A stretch of 64,000 bases of DNA. Origin: Macrostomum hystrix (Eukaryota > Platyhelminthes > Macrostomidae). A model generated the notes under the pieces. The model saw only the letters and a program-made list of their open reading frames with translations. It did no database searches and was not told where the DNA came from. The number at the start of each line of letters is the position of its first letter. Position 1 is the stretch's first letter. The position numbers and the translations under genes are program-made. The DNA is taken from positions 3,141,501 through 3,205,500 of the forward strand of contig CATNEN010000041.1 of NCBI GenBank assembly GCA_950097015.1, given 5' to 3'. Below, piece after piece: positions 34,637 through 48,200 of this stretch.

Positions 34637-35035
34637 ACAACCCATTGAGCAGTTGGATGTATTAGCATAGATTTCTACTGAGGCGAGTGACTTACCGCAG
34701 GGCTCCGCAGAGGGTGTCTCGGTGTCACGGGCTGTTCCCACCAGGCAGGGAGGAGAGCCGAGGGCTGCTGCAAAAAGCGAATCCGCTCCGACTTCGCGTC
34801 CTAGGCGCGCATTAGAAGCCGCGGTGTTGGGGCAGGCGGCCATGGGACTGCCGCCCCGGGCTGTCCAAGAGCCAATGGGACAGGAAGGCAATTGCCGGCA
34901 GGGGTCTGCAGAAGCCCACAGAGTGCAGCGGGCAGGGGGATTTGGCTTCGCAAGAATGACACGTGAGATTTCCTGGCATGGCGAAGCAGCTGGCAGCGCC
35001 TCCCAGTTCGCCCTGGCTTCCTCTCAAATTGTCTG

Positions 35036-35152
35036 GACGGCTGGACTGAGGGAGTGGGATAGCTGGACTGAGGGAGTGGGACAGCTGGACTGAGGGAGTG
35101 GGACAGCTGGAATCAGGGGAGTGGGATAGCTGGACTGAGGGAGTGGGACAGC
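35036..35152. repeat. 22-bp minisatellite
   Basis: About five copies of a 22-bp unit containing GCTGGACTGAGGGAGTGGGA. Confidence 0.9.
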
Positions 35153-36485
35153 AATTAGGGGGTGAATCCCAGTCTGAGGGCACGAACCAGATGGTTGGTG
35201 AAGGCAAGTCCTGGCTTTTCAGATCCTGGTGTTCGAATTTTCAGACAATGAGAAACGCTTTCGCCGCCTTATCTAGCGAAATTAAGTTGATTTCGAATGC
35301 TCAGAACGTCGTAGAAGGCGCACTTTCATAATTGTTGTAGCTGCAGGTTTACCATGATTACAGATTGTCGAATGGTCGGCAATTGTATTGCAATGGTTGG
35401 ATGGGATTAAGTAGTAGCTCGTACTCTCCGATTTATTGATTTCGCGTGAATGCTAAAAAATTTGAGCAGCATTACTACTCATGTGTCAATCTGGACAAGT
35501 GAGAGTTTTCCCAGCTCGCTGAATCATTCTGGCCGGCTCGCAGAGAGCCTTGTGTTCGGAGCCGCTGCGGGCCAGCGGAAAGCGGAACAAGTCCGAGATG
35601 GCCAGCTAATGCGGGAGCAGCCGGCTGTGAAATTGGACTCCGGAATGAAGCTGAAAACTGGCGCCCCCCCTGCGAGATCGCTTGATTTATCGCGGCTCCG
35701 AGATCGCAAGTGCACAGCCCGGCCTGGCGTAACTTCTGCTGAGCGAGCAGCCAGTGCACTTTTAACCCGGCGGGGTAAACAGGCCTGGCGCCCAGCGAGC
35801 ACTTTAGCTCCCTGATGCACTCGACTTGAGCAGCCTCTGAGGCGAGCTCGAGTCTCCAACAGCCCCGCAACCAAAAGAAGTGAGCTCGAGAAAGGCTGGC
35901 AGCAGACACGGTTCGTTCGGACTGAAGCCTCCTGGCCATGTTACAAAGAGGCAGGGACAGTGCGCCTTCAAGTTTAATTTAAACCGTTTCAATTAGCCCT
36001 GTAGCAGGGTGTCCGAGGAAAACAACTCAAAATATTAGCAGCAGGAATAGAATTAAAAACAAACACACATGTGCGACAGTGACTACACGGCCAGCTATAA
36101 AATAGTAAAACGTTGCGCACTTACAAAAACTGGTTAAAAAACGTTCGGACAGTCTGGCTCATTTCTATTTACACCCTACCTGCCTGCATAGTTATTTGTA
36201 CAATTATCATGGCCAGTCGAAATAATAACTAATATTGTGCTTTGCCTGCTCTTATTGGGCTGGTCAGGGCAGGAGAATAAGCATGCGTGGTGTGCCCAAA
36301 GATGCCCGTGTTTGTGCGGCGGCAGCTCGAGCGAAAAATCCAAGCAAATGTCAAGGCCGGAAAGAGTAGGGCGAACAAAAGCGCGCACCTGAGATGCGGC
36401 GGGCGGTGGGGAGTGCATACGGCAATTCACACTAACTTGATCGGCAGTACAGCAACAGAGAGAAAGCTGGAAGCTGCGCAATATG

Positions 36486-36965
36486 CGTACACTGGGGTGG
36501 TGGGTGGGCCAGGGAGGAGTAGAGAATGTGTGTACACTGGGGTGGTGGGTGGGCCAGGGAGGAGTAGAGAATGTATGTACACTGGGGTGGTGGGTGGGGC
36601 TGGGAGGGGTAGAGAATGTGTGTACACTGGGGTGGTGGGTGGGCCAGGGAGTCGAGGGGTAGAGAATGTGTGTACACTGGGGTGGTAAGTGGGCCAGGGA
36701 GGGGTAGAGAATGTGTGTACACTGGGGTGGTAAGTGGGCCAGGGAGGGGTAGAGAATGTGTGTACACTGGGGTGGTAAGTGGGCCAGGGAGGGGTAGAGA
36801 ATGTGTGTACACTGGGGTGGTAAGTGGGCCAGGGAGGGGTAGAGAATGTGTGTACACTGGGGTAGTGGGTGGGCCAGGGAGTCGAGGGGTAGAGAATGTG
36901 TACACTGGGGTGGTGGGTGGCCAGGGAGGGGTAGAGAATGTGTGTACTCTGGGGCGGTGGGTGGA
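36486..36965. repeat. 45-bp minisatellite
   Basis: Ten to eleven copies of a 45-bp unit containing GTGTACACTGGGGTGGT, with GGTGGG and TAAGTG variants and two slightly longer copies near 36650 and 36885. Confidence 0.93.
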
Positions 36966-38316
36966 ACTGGGATTTCTAGGACAGCGGCCAGCATGCGCAC
37001 TGGAGCAGTAAAAATCGGTGGGAATTAGCAAAAGCTGAACGAAGTTTATAAACTTGGGCACAGTGTTTCGAAAAGCTTATTTTACAGGCCTGTTGATGCA
37101 GAACAAAGACAGGAGAAGATGAACAAAGGTCGCAAGAAGCTAGAAAAAAGTACCAAAGCTTGCTAAGCAAAAGCTCTATACAACAAACAAGAAACAAGCA
37201 ACACACAAGTAGCTCAATGCTACAGGGCAGTCTTCTAATTTGTGTAGCATAGTAGAGACAATGTGTACCGCGGCACAGGTAAAGCAGGTGTAGGTGTACC
37301 AAAGAAACCGTCTGGAGTTGCTTGGGGGGGCAGGAGAAAGCGGCATCCTCCTCACTGCCGCACTCTCCTGGAGTCGAAAATGAGGAGGCGAGGAGCGAAA
37401 TGAGCGGTGCCAGCGGCAGCGGAGGAGCGCCAAGAAGGCGGGCCGCGGTCGGAGAAGCGAAGCGTGAGAGCGGAGGGTGCGGCGGGACTCCCCAAAATCG
37501 AGGACTATTGAAAAAGGGTTTGAAGCAATATGCAAGGCAATAATAAGCAATACAAGCGAAAAGAGCCGACCAGACTACTGACGACCATCTCATTAAGTAG
37601 TGTCTGTCGAGCATGAAAACTCGATGAAAAGCAAGCTCGATGACGCAGAGTGAGAAGCAGGAAATAAATTCTGTGGGAGCAGAGGAATAGATTGGTAACT
37701 AAATCAGTCAGGAAAATAAAATTGGGCCTAAATGACATTAAATTTGGGTCAGGTAGTGAAAATACTGACAATAATTAAAAACCTGTGCTAAGTGATTTGA
37801 CAGAACTATTTGCTATGACTCTAAAGTATTACGGTAGACTATAAGTAAAAATATATTAGCAGCAAGAATAACAAAAAAGCTAGCTCAGTGCAACCCTAGC
37901 ATGGTGCGCCGCGGCTGTTGCCAGGCCAGACTGCGCATTTCCCCAGGCCGACAGGAAGCAGCCCGCTAACAGTTCAAGAGAGCACAATGCAGCAGGCCAA
38001 TTACGCTGAAGTTGCGTTTGGTAACAACAAGTCTTCCCTGGGCAAGATTTAACTGAGCATACTTTGAGCAACTCTGAGAGGGAGAGTGAGTAGAGCGAAC
38101 CCCAGAGTTCTTAGTCAATCAGGGACGAGCAGGATGCATGGGTTGAAAAAGTTACAAAGGCGCGCATAAACATGCTTAGAAAACCCGGAGAAATTGTTGC
38201 GTGTTAGCGAACCGAACAAAATTTGCACTATACGGCAAATTCTGTCTTCCGCCTGACAGAATGAAGCAAGCAACATTGCGCCACAAGGTTAACGAGGGTC
38301 ACCGGTGGCGATAGGC

Positions 38317-39245
38317 TTAAAAACCAGGCGGTGGCGGCGGCAAATCATCCGGATTGAAGCTGTGCTGCTGCTGCTGCTGCTGCGAGAGCGGCGGTGGAGG
38401 GGGCGGCGGGGGTGATTGCTGCTGTTGCATACGCGGCTGCTGATATTGTGGCTGCTGCTGCGATTTCTGATATGGCGACTGCTGCTGCTGCGGCTGTTGA
38501 TACGGCGACTGCTGTTGCTGAAGAAGTCCCGGATAAGAAGTCTGCCGATGCGTGGCCAACTGCGACTGTTGCTGTTGGTGCTGCATCATCAGCAGCTCCG
38601 GTGGAATGGGCGGCCTTCCGCCTCCGCTGCGCGCCATAGCAGCCGACACGGTGGCAGCGTGACCAGCGCCTGTCGAGCTGCCGCTTGAGGCCACAGAGGC
38701 AACAGCGGCGGCTGCAGCTGCAGCTGCGGTGGCTGCGTAGTCGGCGCTGACTCGGCGCTCCTGAAGCTGCTGCTGGAATGCCGGGGCGCTGCCAGCGCTG
38801 CGATGAAGAAGTCCAGCGCCGCCAGCGGCACCCGTGATGGAGAACTTTCGCTTGGCGGTGCGCTGCAGCTCGCTCAGATTGGAGTACACGGGCGCCGGGA
38901 GGCCCTGGTCAGGGTACAAGGTCTGCTCCTCCTCCTCCTCCGAGTCGCCGCCGCTGCTATCCTCGGTCTCGCCACCGGCTCCCGTGGCACCGCCGGTTGC
39001 CGGCGACTCCCGCTTACTCTGCGGCTGCTGGCTCACGAGAGCAGGCGGCGGTTGCGGAGGCGGCACGGCTGGAGTAGAAACTGGCTGCGGCTGCGGCGGA
39101 GCCGGTAGCTCCTGGCTAATGAAACCGCTGTCGCTGGAGGCCCCATGGCTTCCTGGCCGCAGAGTGTGCGCTGGCATGCCTGGTAGCAGAACGCCACCGG
39201 GGGCGCCGGGCGGCGGCGCGCGGGCGCAGAAAGAATCCGCGCTGC
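38317..39245 (-). CDS. MTSS1: MTSS1 exon 5 (terminal)
   Basis: Acceptor CCTCAACAG before 39245, phase matching exon 4. Low-complexity sequence: SSDSGFISQELP, acidic stretch SGGDSEEEEEQTL, TAKRKFSITG, alanine run, and Gln/Pro/Tyr repeats (SPYQQPQQQQ) ending PPPPPGF and TAA. Confidence 0.85.
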
Positions 39246-42200
39246 CTGTTGAGGCGGGAGTAGAGAAATGCATTGGTGCTCGGCGTTAGGGTTTGAAATC
39301 GCGTGATAATTCTTATAGCATATAAAAATAATTTCTTTTTGACTAAAATGGCATTCAAAGATAACTGAATCCTAAGTGTGAGATGTTATAGCTGAATCCT
39401 AAGTGTGAGATGTTATTGCTGAATCCTAAGTGTGAGATGTTATAGCTGAATCCTAAGTGTGAGATGTTATTGCTGAATCCTAAGTGTGAGTTGTTATGCA
39501 TGGCTCAATCCTAAGTTTCTAGAAGCTTTTGAAATCGGCACTAAAAGCTAGTGTTAGATAAAATGAAGCATAACATAAGAAGACAAATGAAACTGAGTCA
39601 AGAAAGTTTGGAGAGTCGGGCAAGCATGTAATGGCTCCTCAGCCGCAAAGCAAAACTTCATTAGCCATCATTGGGTCAAAATGTTGGAGTTCGCAGCTGG
39701 AAGATTTCGCAGGCAGTTTTTGGTGCGCACGCAATTGGGCTCATCAAAGCAGCAATAAGTTTTGTGCCACGCGCTGTCAAGCTCCCAAGAAGTGATGGAG
39801 CGGCAATAAAATTTGCCAGTGCCCAAGTGGCCAGGCAAATATACATAATGCAGAAGCTCATGGGGCTGCTCAAAATTGAATCAGCCAGCTCACTGGGAGC
39901 CCACTGAGGCATACGAGCCGTGGCCGGAATATGGCCTGGCGGCTAAATGTTTAACAGCAAGTAAAAATGCATTTCGACCAGTCGAGGGCCGAATCGACAG
40001 ACACCAGGCCTTGAAGCGGATAGAGGTTTGAGGCCTGACGGACTTCGGGGGCGGGGAAACACAGGCAGGAGCAGCCCCAGTCAACTTATTTTGAATGAGA
40101 AAAAATTGAAAAACTCGAGCGGCTGGAGGCGCCGACAAAGAGAATTAAGGGACCAGGGAGAGGGCACAGCGCAGCAACTCCTGAAGGCCAATAGCCACCT
40201 CTCCTTATCGCCCAAGACGGCCTCTCACTCCAAGGCTCCCCACAATGTCTGGGGCAAACTCTCAGCCAGTCAGTCAATGCCATAAGTGAAGCAACAGGAA
40301 ACCCAAGCTATAATGGCGAAGCATCTGACGGTCTGTGTTGACGATGAGAAAATCAACAAAGGCTTTTAAAGAGGAAGCAAAAAGAACTATAAAGTAAAGG
40401 CTTTAAACAAAATCTCTGAGAGCATATCTATCCATGACAAGAGAACATTAGGATTTCCTAAGTTAATGGAATGGTAAAGACAATGAAACAAAGACTGTAG
40501 GCTGAACTAACCCAGAGAGTTAAGGCTGGGGGCCGGGCTGGGCGCAGAGCTAGAACTGCGGCTGGTGCCGGCTGCACCATGAGCCGACTGCGGCATCGGC
40601 GGACTTGGCGGCGGCTCCGGTGTTGCCTCCTGACCGAGTCGCTCGGCGAGGTCGCGTAGGTGGCTAAATTCGTCAGTGAGGTTGCACAGAATATCCAGCG
40701 CTGGCTTCAGGCAGGCCAGGAAGAAGCACAGGCGGGAGCGGCCCTCGTGGCTGGCGCGCCGATGCCAGCGCTTCTCCACATCCAGCAGGCGGGCATGCAT
40801 ACGGCTCGACTCGCCCATGGCGCGCTCCAGCTGCTCCTCCAGCTCCGAGCCTCGGCGGCTGCCGCTGGCCGACTGACGCTTCTTGCTGAGCCGCACGGAC
40901 TCACTGCTGGCCTTCTTTGCCTCGGCCCGGTGCCGCTTTAGTTCTTTCAATCGGTCCTTCTCCAGCTGCGCGGTTTGCCGGCGCCAGTCTTCCAGCTTGT
41001 CCGCCATCGGCGTTGCCAGACTGTCCTGCAGGTGCCTGGAGGACGGGGAAGTGATGCAGCTATATGGTTGGGATGCTGGGCTGATACGAGGGGTTGGGGT
41101 GCTGGGCTGATATGATGGGGCTGGGATGCTGGGCTGATATGATGGGGCTGGGATGCTGGGCTGACACGATGGGGCTGGGATGCTGGGCTGATATGATGGG
41201 GCTGGGATGCTGGGCTGACACGATGGGGCTGCGATGCTGGGCTGACACGATGGGGCTGGGATGCTGGGCTGATATGATGGGGCTGGGATGCTGGGCTGAC
41301 ACGATGGGGCTTGGATGCTGGGCTGATATGATGGGGCTGGGATGCTGGGCTGATATGATGGGGCTGGCATGTTGGAGGAATTGAGTTAGGCAGCCACAAT
41401 GAAGCATTCTTGACAGTAACGCAAGGACAACAGCACTTTCAGGCTGAGTAATTTTTCCCCTGCTAAAACGAGTACAAGTGGGGGGGGAAATTCACTAGTT
41501 CAAACTCACAGTAGGCCTTAAATAATTTTGCCAAACAAACTAGAAATAAATTACAAGCTTGTATATCTTATATCAAACTCCTTATGAGTGACAAGGTAGA
41601 TAAACTGCAGAAGCGATTCTTGTGCGCAGTCTCAAGAGAAGCAGGGAGCTTTTTCTTCGGGGCCGTCGGGAAGCCAAACGGGCGAAAGGGAGAGGAGCAG
41701 CGCAGTCACCAGAATGCACATACAAGCTCGGCAGCTCAGAGCTGGGCCTCCCCTTCACTGCCCCAGCTACCGTCTACCCACATCGATTCTGACCGGCCGT
41801 GATTTATGAGGCAGGCTGGAGCATTCCCCAAGGAGACCAGGAGGACACGGAATGGCTGGGCAAGGACAGGTCAATTAGAGAGAAGGCCGGAGCCAGGCTA
41901 GCAGCCACTAATGCGAGGTAACTCGGTGGGTGGCCCGCGGCGACAGGCGGGCTGTTTTTACTGCCGAGCTGCACCCTGGGAGCGGAGCCGAGCTCAGGGC
42001 GAGGCCGGGCTCTGTGGCACATTGCAGGACGCTGTCGGCTCCCACAAGGCACACAGCCCACGCAGGCTAAGCGGATGGGGGTTGGAGTAGAAATCGATGC
42101 CGCACCCAACCCTTCATCTAACAAACTCCCAGCCTCCCCGCTCCCCTTCATCAGTCCCACCCCACACACGCCTGCTGCCCAGCTGCCACTAGAAATCCCC

Positions 42201-45200
42201 ACTGAACTGCCTCTCTCTCTAACCCCTCATTCACATTCAGCATTATCCCCGATGCCAAAAACTGTCGGACCGGGCAGCCCCTCCTACCAGCTCCCAGTCC
42301 GCATCCCACACATGGGGAAATGAGGCCCTGGGCTGAGGGTCAGGAAGAAAGAGACGTCAGTAGACTGAATGAATTTGGGAGAACTTGGCCAACACCCACC
42401 CCCGGTCTGGTTCTCCGCTGCCGACCCCACCGGTGCCAGCGCAACCCGTCCGCGAGGGCAGGGTGGAAAAGTGCAGGCGGCGGCGGATACATTAACAGCA
42501 GTTATGCTAGCAAAGAGCCGCAATAGACAAGGGAGTCTGGTTTGTATCTGGGGATCAGGGGATTTGACCTCTCTGGTAGCTGGCACAGGCACGGGAGACC
42601 CCACGCAAATCAATTTTTAAGCTTTCACACAGTATCGTCTCCACTCTAACAGACAGGCGATGATTGCAATGCGCTCATTGTCAGCAAGGAACTATTTTCG
42701 CACAGCAAGCCATAGCTCTCCGGCACTTGTAGGCAGTTTCAGGAAAGGCAGATAAAGTTATTGTGCAATGTTTGGGCTCTGCATAACTAAGGCGACACCC
42801 AAAGCTAGGCTAAAGGACGAGACAAGCGCCCTGATATGTGCTTCGGGCAGTCGGCATTGAGCACGAGCTGTCCCCACCTGGCCGGCTGCCAAGAGCGCTT
42901 AGGCCCGCCAGAATGGGAGACCGCACTTCCCAGTCGATAAAACAGGCCCGCGCCACACACAAGCGCAGACAGGCCAGCCACGCAAGGGGAGAGCTGCAGC
43001 ATTAAATAGTCCAGGGCAGGGAGAGCTTCTCCGCTCTTGTCAGTCAGAGCAGAGAGAGGCAGGGAAAGCTCAGTCCAGCTCAGATCCCAAATTTCTCACG
43101 CTCTCGTCATTGCCACTGCGCCCCGCTCCCCAGGATTTCTGGGGCAATGAAAAGAAAACAAATTAACGCCGCAGGAAAGAGCGCTGAGGATTTGGCGAGC
43201 AATGCCTGCTAAAAATATCCTCGGTGTGGAAGTGAGTCATCGTAAAAATAACCAGAGCTGTAGAAATTCTGAGCTCTTGAGTCTGAGCATAGAGGGGAAA
43301 GGAGAATGGGGAATCCAGATCTAGACACAACTCAAGGTGCCGCTGCAGCCCGGAAGGCTTGGGGCTGAGATCTTAAGTCACGCAACCCTAAATCCGCTGT
43401 TGGTCGTCTTTTGAGTTTCTATTCTCAAGAGCACGAAGGCCAGAGAGGGGAACTGGTGTGGTGGTGTGAGTCCCGGATGCAAAGGCCATTGCTGAGGCTG
43501 GCTGCTCTTCTGTGCGCATGGCGAGGAGCCGCATAGAAGCCAGCTTTAGAGCAGGGCTGCAAGAGTACTCGCAATGCCAAACAAGCGGCTAGGAAGGAAA
43601 AGCTGAGAGAACTTAGAAATTGCCCACCAGCTCAGCACTGTGAACCGCATCCGGGATTCCGGGCCTGTGCTCTTATAATATTAGAATGCATAACAGCGTC
43701 AGAGCTACGGATATCTTCGCGCACACAGGAATTGTTGCTGGGCAAACTGGCGAAAGCAGCTGTGAATAAAGCAGTCAGTTGGGGTAAGATGGAATGGGTT
43801 GAGAGCAAGCAGTGTGGGTGCTAGGTAGGTTCTAGTTGAGTTGGCTGAAAGCAGTGTGGGTGCTAGGTAGGTTCTAGTTGAGTTGGCTGAAAGCAGTGTG
43901 GGTGCTATGTAGGTTCTAGTTGAGTTGGCTGCAAGCAGTGTGGGTGCTAGGTAGGTTCTAGGGGAGTTGGCTGCAAGCAGTGTGGGTGCTAGGTAGGTTC
44001 TAGTTGAGTTGGCTGCAAGCAGTGTGGGTGCTAGGTAGGTTCTAGTTGAGTTGCCTGCAAGCAGTGTGGGTGCTAGGTAGGTTCTAGTTGAGTTGGCTGC
44101 AAGCAGTGTGGGTGCTAGGTAGGTTCTAGTTGAGTTGGCTGCAAGCAGTGTGGGTGCTAGGTAGGTTCTAGGGGAGTTGGCTGCAAGCAGTGTGGGTGCT
44201 AGGTAGGTTCTAGTTGAGTTGCCTGCAAGCAGTGTGGGTGCTAGGTAGGTTCTAGTTGAGTTGGCTGCAAGCAGTGTGGGTGCTAGGTAGGTTCTAGTTG
44301 AGTTGGCTGCAAGCAGTGTGGGTGCTAGGTAGGTTCTAGTTGAGTTGGCTGCAAGCAGTGTGGGTGCTAGGTAGGTTCTAGTTGAGTTGGCTGCAAGCAG
44401 TGTGGGTGCTAGGTAGGTTCTAGGGGAGTTGGCTGCAAGCAGTGTGGGTGCTAGGTAGGTTCTAGGGGAGTTGGCTGCAAGCAGTGTGGGTGCTAGGTAG
44501 GTTCTAGGGGAGTTGGCTGCAAGCAGTGTGGGTGCTAGGTAGGTTCTAGGGGAGTTGGCTGCAAGCAGTGTGGGTGCTAGGTAGGTTCTAGGGGAGTTGG
44601 CTGCAAGCAGTGTGGGTGCTAGGTAGGTTCTAGTTGAGTTGGCTGAAAGCAGTGTGGGTGCTATGTAGGTTCTAGTTGAGTTGGCTGCAAGCAGTGTGGG
44701 TGCTAGGTAGGTTCTAGGGGAGTTGGCTGCAAGCAGTGTGGGTGCTAGGTAGGTTCTAGTTGAGTTGGCTGCAAGCAGTGTGGGTGCTAGGTAGGTTCTA
44801 GTTGAGTTGGCTGCAAGCAGTGTGGGTGCTAGGTAGGTTCTAGGGGAGTTGGCTGCAAGCAGTGTGGGTGCTAGGTAGGTTCTAGTTGAGTTGGCTGCAA
44901 GCAGTGTGGGTGCTAGGTAGGTTCTAGTTGAGTTGGCTGCAAGCAGTGTGGGTGCTAGGTAGGTTCTAGTTGAGTTGGCTGAAAGCAGTGTGGGTGCTAG
45001 GTAGGTTCTAGGGGAGTTGGCTGCAAGCAGTGTGGTTGCTAGGTAGGTTCTAGGGGAGTTGGCTGCAAGCAGTGTGGGTGCTAGGTAGGTTCTAGGGGAG
45101 TTGGCTGCAAGCAGTGTGGGTGCTAGGTAGGTTCTAGGGGAGTTGGCTGCAAGCAGTGTGGGTGCTAGGTAGGTTCTAGGGGAGTTGGCTGCAAGCTGTG

Positions 45201-48200
45201 TGGGTGCTAGGTAGGTTCTAGGGGAGTTGGCTGCAAGCAGTGTGGGTGCTAGGTAGGTTCTAGGGGAGTTGGCTGCAAGCAGTGTGGGTGCTAGGTAGGT
45301 TCTAGGGGAGTTGGCTGCAAGCAGTGTGGGTGCTAGGTAGGTTCTAGGGGAGTTGGCTGCAAGCAGTGTGGGTGCTAGGTAGGTTCTAGTTGAGTTGGCT
45401 GAAAGCAGTGTGGGTGCTATGTAGGTTCTAGTTGAGTTGGCTGCAAGCAGTGTGGGTGCTAGGTAGGTTCTAGGGGAGTTGGCTGCAAGCAGTGTGGGTG
45501 CTAGGTAGGTTCTAGTTGAGTTGGCTGCAAGCAGTGTGGGTGCTAGGTAGGTTCTAGTTGAGTTGCCTGCAAGCAGTGTGGGTGCTAGGTAGGTTCTAGT
45601 TGAGTTGGCTGCAAGCAATGTGGGTGCTAGGTAGGTTCTAGGGGAGTTGGCTGCAAGCAGTGTGGGTGCTAGGTAAGTTCTAGGGGAGTTGGCTGAAAGC
45701 AGTGTGGGTGCTAGGTAGGTTCTAGGGGAGTTGGCTGCAAGCAGTGTGGGTGCTAGGTAGGTTCTAGGGGAGTTGGCTGCAAGCAGTGTGGGTGCTAGGT
45801 AGGTTCTAGGGGAGTTGGCTGCAAGCTGTGTGGGTGCTAGGTAGGTTCTAGGGGAGTTGGCTGCAAGCAGTGTGGGTGCTAGGTAGGTTCTAGGGGAGTT
45901 GGCTGCAAGCAGTGTGGGTGCTAGGTAGGTTCTAGGGGAGTTGGCTGCAAGCAGTGTGGGTGCTAGGTAGGTTCTAGTTGAGTTGGCTGCAAGCAGTGTG
46001 GGTGCTAGGTAGGTTCTAGTTGAGTTGGCTGAAAGCAGTGTGGGTGCTAGGTAGGTTCTAGGGGAGTTGGCTGCAAGCAGTGTGGGTTCTAGGGGTTCTA
46101 GGGGGTTGGTCAGTCGCAGGTTAATGCACTAGATGGATGGCCTGCACCAAAGTTTTGTCAAAGTTAATTCAAAATGACCCTGGAAAGCAAGTTATCTGAA
46201 ATGGCTCTGAAAACACAAAACGGATGCTTTAAACACATAAAGGAAATTTGCATCTTTGTGACCGCGCAAGCCCGCATAATTACGTAGTAGTGCAGGAAGG
46301 AAGGCAGCGGGCGAACCCAGACTAGACTTTACACTAAGGCTTAGGCGCCATGTGCAGAAAAGAACACCCAGAAAGGATGCAAGCGCTATTGGCCCTAGCG
46401 TCACAGATGCGGCCAAGCAGCCGCCCCCATGACTGCTGCTTTCAAGGAAAAAGCAGCAGCCAGGGCTGAAGCAGAGAAGGTGCAGTGAAGGGAACAACAA
46501 ACACGTCAGCTTTATAGGCCTCGCGCATAGGGCCGGCGAAACAGCAGCATGGGCCGCATTGGCGGGCTGGTGGCTACTGCTCAGATGGTCAGTCCAGTGA
46601 AACTGGTGCACAGAAAGAGGGACTCGGTGCCGAGCAAATAAAGAAACTAAAATAACTTAGCCGGCAATCTCAAATGGACGAGCGCCACAGTTTAGAGCAG
46701 CCAATTAGGCTGGACAGGCGGGCCTCTAATCTGACAGGCGGTCTGAGCTCCACATTGCCCCAGCTTCGACTCCAAGTTTTGCAGCTCACAATGAGACTGC
46801 GAATTCCTGTAGGCTGTCCAGGAAGCAGAGCTCATCTTTCCCAGAATAGCCAGCTCCCTTCCCTCAGTTCTGAACTGCGATTGCGCAATTCGCTAATACC
46901 AACCGAGATGCGAAACATCGACTACTTCGGGGAGTTTCTTCTGGCGGCTGGGAAACGGTAACCGAGCAGCTCGGCTAAGGGGGGAGGACCGATGAACCAG
47001 CAGATAAGGAGCGAGATGAAAGTAGAATTGAGAAACACTGGGCAGCACAGGGCGGACTCGCGGCAGAGTGAGACAAAGGGAGATTGCCGGGCATAATTAA
47101 GAGGCGAAAAAGCAGGCAAGGAAAGTTAAAGCAAGGCTTAACAGCAAGAGCGCTGAAGTCGGATAAAGGCGGAGCGCAGAAGCAGCAAAAAATGAAACAC
47201 TTTCTTGTTGCCCGCAGTGAGCTCAATTTTGAGTCTCCGCATCACTGGAGTCGGCAATCGTAGAACTACCAAGGCACCAAGCGATGCGAAAAGCTTTATT
47301 TTTGCGAAGGATGCGAAATGCAGAGGGAAAGCAAGGCTGAGTGATTGGCTAGGTGCTGGGGCACTGGACTGGAAGCAGAAGACACAGGTGGCAGGGAGAG
47401 AACTCAGCCTTGCGAATGTGCTCATGGTGACAGGGCCAAGGCTATCATTACACACGATAATTGCCGCCTGCGAGGCAGCGCTGGGCAGGAAACAGGGAGG
47501 CAGCGAGCAGGCAATAAAGGCAATAAAACCGAGCTCTCTCCTTAGGCCATGGGTGCAGTTTGAGCCTCAGCTTGAGGGCTTATAAAGTGAAAATGCATAA
47601 AACTCCATGCATTCGAGGGCCAAAAAAGCTGCATAATTTGCTGCACCTTGAGCCTAAGCCGCAGGCGAAACTGCGCTCAGTAAATTATAGCAGGTGCGAA
47701 GAAGACCCTTGCGAGAACGTTAATGAACTCATAGCAGTGAGTAGGCTAAATGTGCTGGCAGGACTCTAGATGGCCCAAAGGAGGAGAAAGTAATGTGGGA
47801 AGAAAGTGGGGAATAGGAAGAATGCAACTAGGACTCCATCCTGCGTCACCTAGCAGGACCCTAGAGGATTTGGAGAGGGAGCGGGGAGCAGAGCCTCAGA
47901 GCCAAGAAATGGTGTTACGTAATCTCCGCTCAGAGACGAGGGCGGGAAACCCAGTCTCGATGTTGGATGAAGCGGCAGGGCAGAGGATTGGGAGACTCGA
48001 TTTCGATCGCTTCCCGCCTGTCCTGGACTGCGAGAAAAAAAATACAACAGCAATTTGCCACGCCCAGTCTCACCCGCTGAAGGCTTTCATGCGACCCTCG
48101 ATAGTCCGCTGCTTCAGGCAGATCCGCGTCAGCGAGGCGCCCATCTCCTTGGTGGAGCCTGCGGGAGGCGGCGAGTGCGGAACTAATTGATTAAATTAGA

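Larger units (their letters stand above)
31368..38316. other. Spacer between the Kv2 start and the MTSS1 stop
   Basis: No gene could be supported in this 6.9 kb. It should contain the Kv2 promoter or 5' UTR near its left end and the MTSS1 3' UTR near its right end. It holds the 43-bp array, a tRNA-like SINE head, and the 22-bp and 45-bp arrays. The open frames seen lack recognisable domains and splice-site support. Confidence 0.45.

Noticed and set aside
36976-37771. Overlapping minus-strand ORFs of 212, 124 and 88 codons
   Set aside because: No domains, unusual Leu/Ser/Phe/Cys-rich composition of antisense translation, no splice support; may be MTSS1 3' UTR or spacer.
43705-45618. 637-codon ORF on the minus strand encoding a 14-residue repeat (TYLAPTLLAANSPR-like)
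   Set aside because: It is the translation of the 42-bp array; the unit is a multiple of three without stops. No splice sites, promoter or conserved domain support a protein.
46192-47585. Several ORFs of 95-146 codons on both strands
   Set aside because: No family resemblance, no splice sites in suitable phase, located in MTSS1 intron 3.
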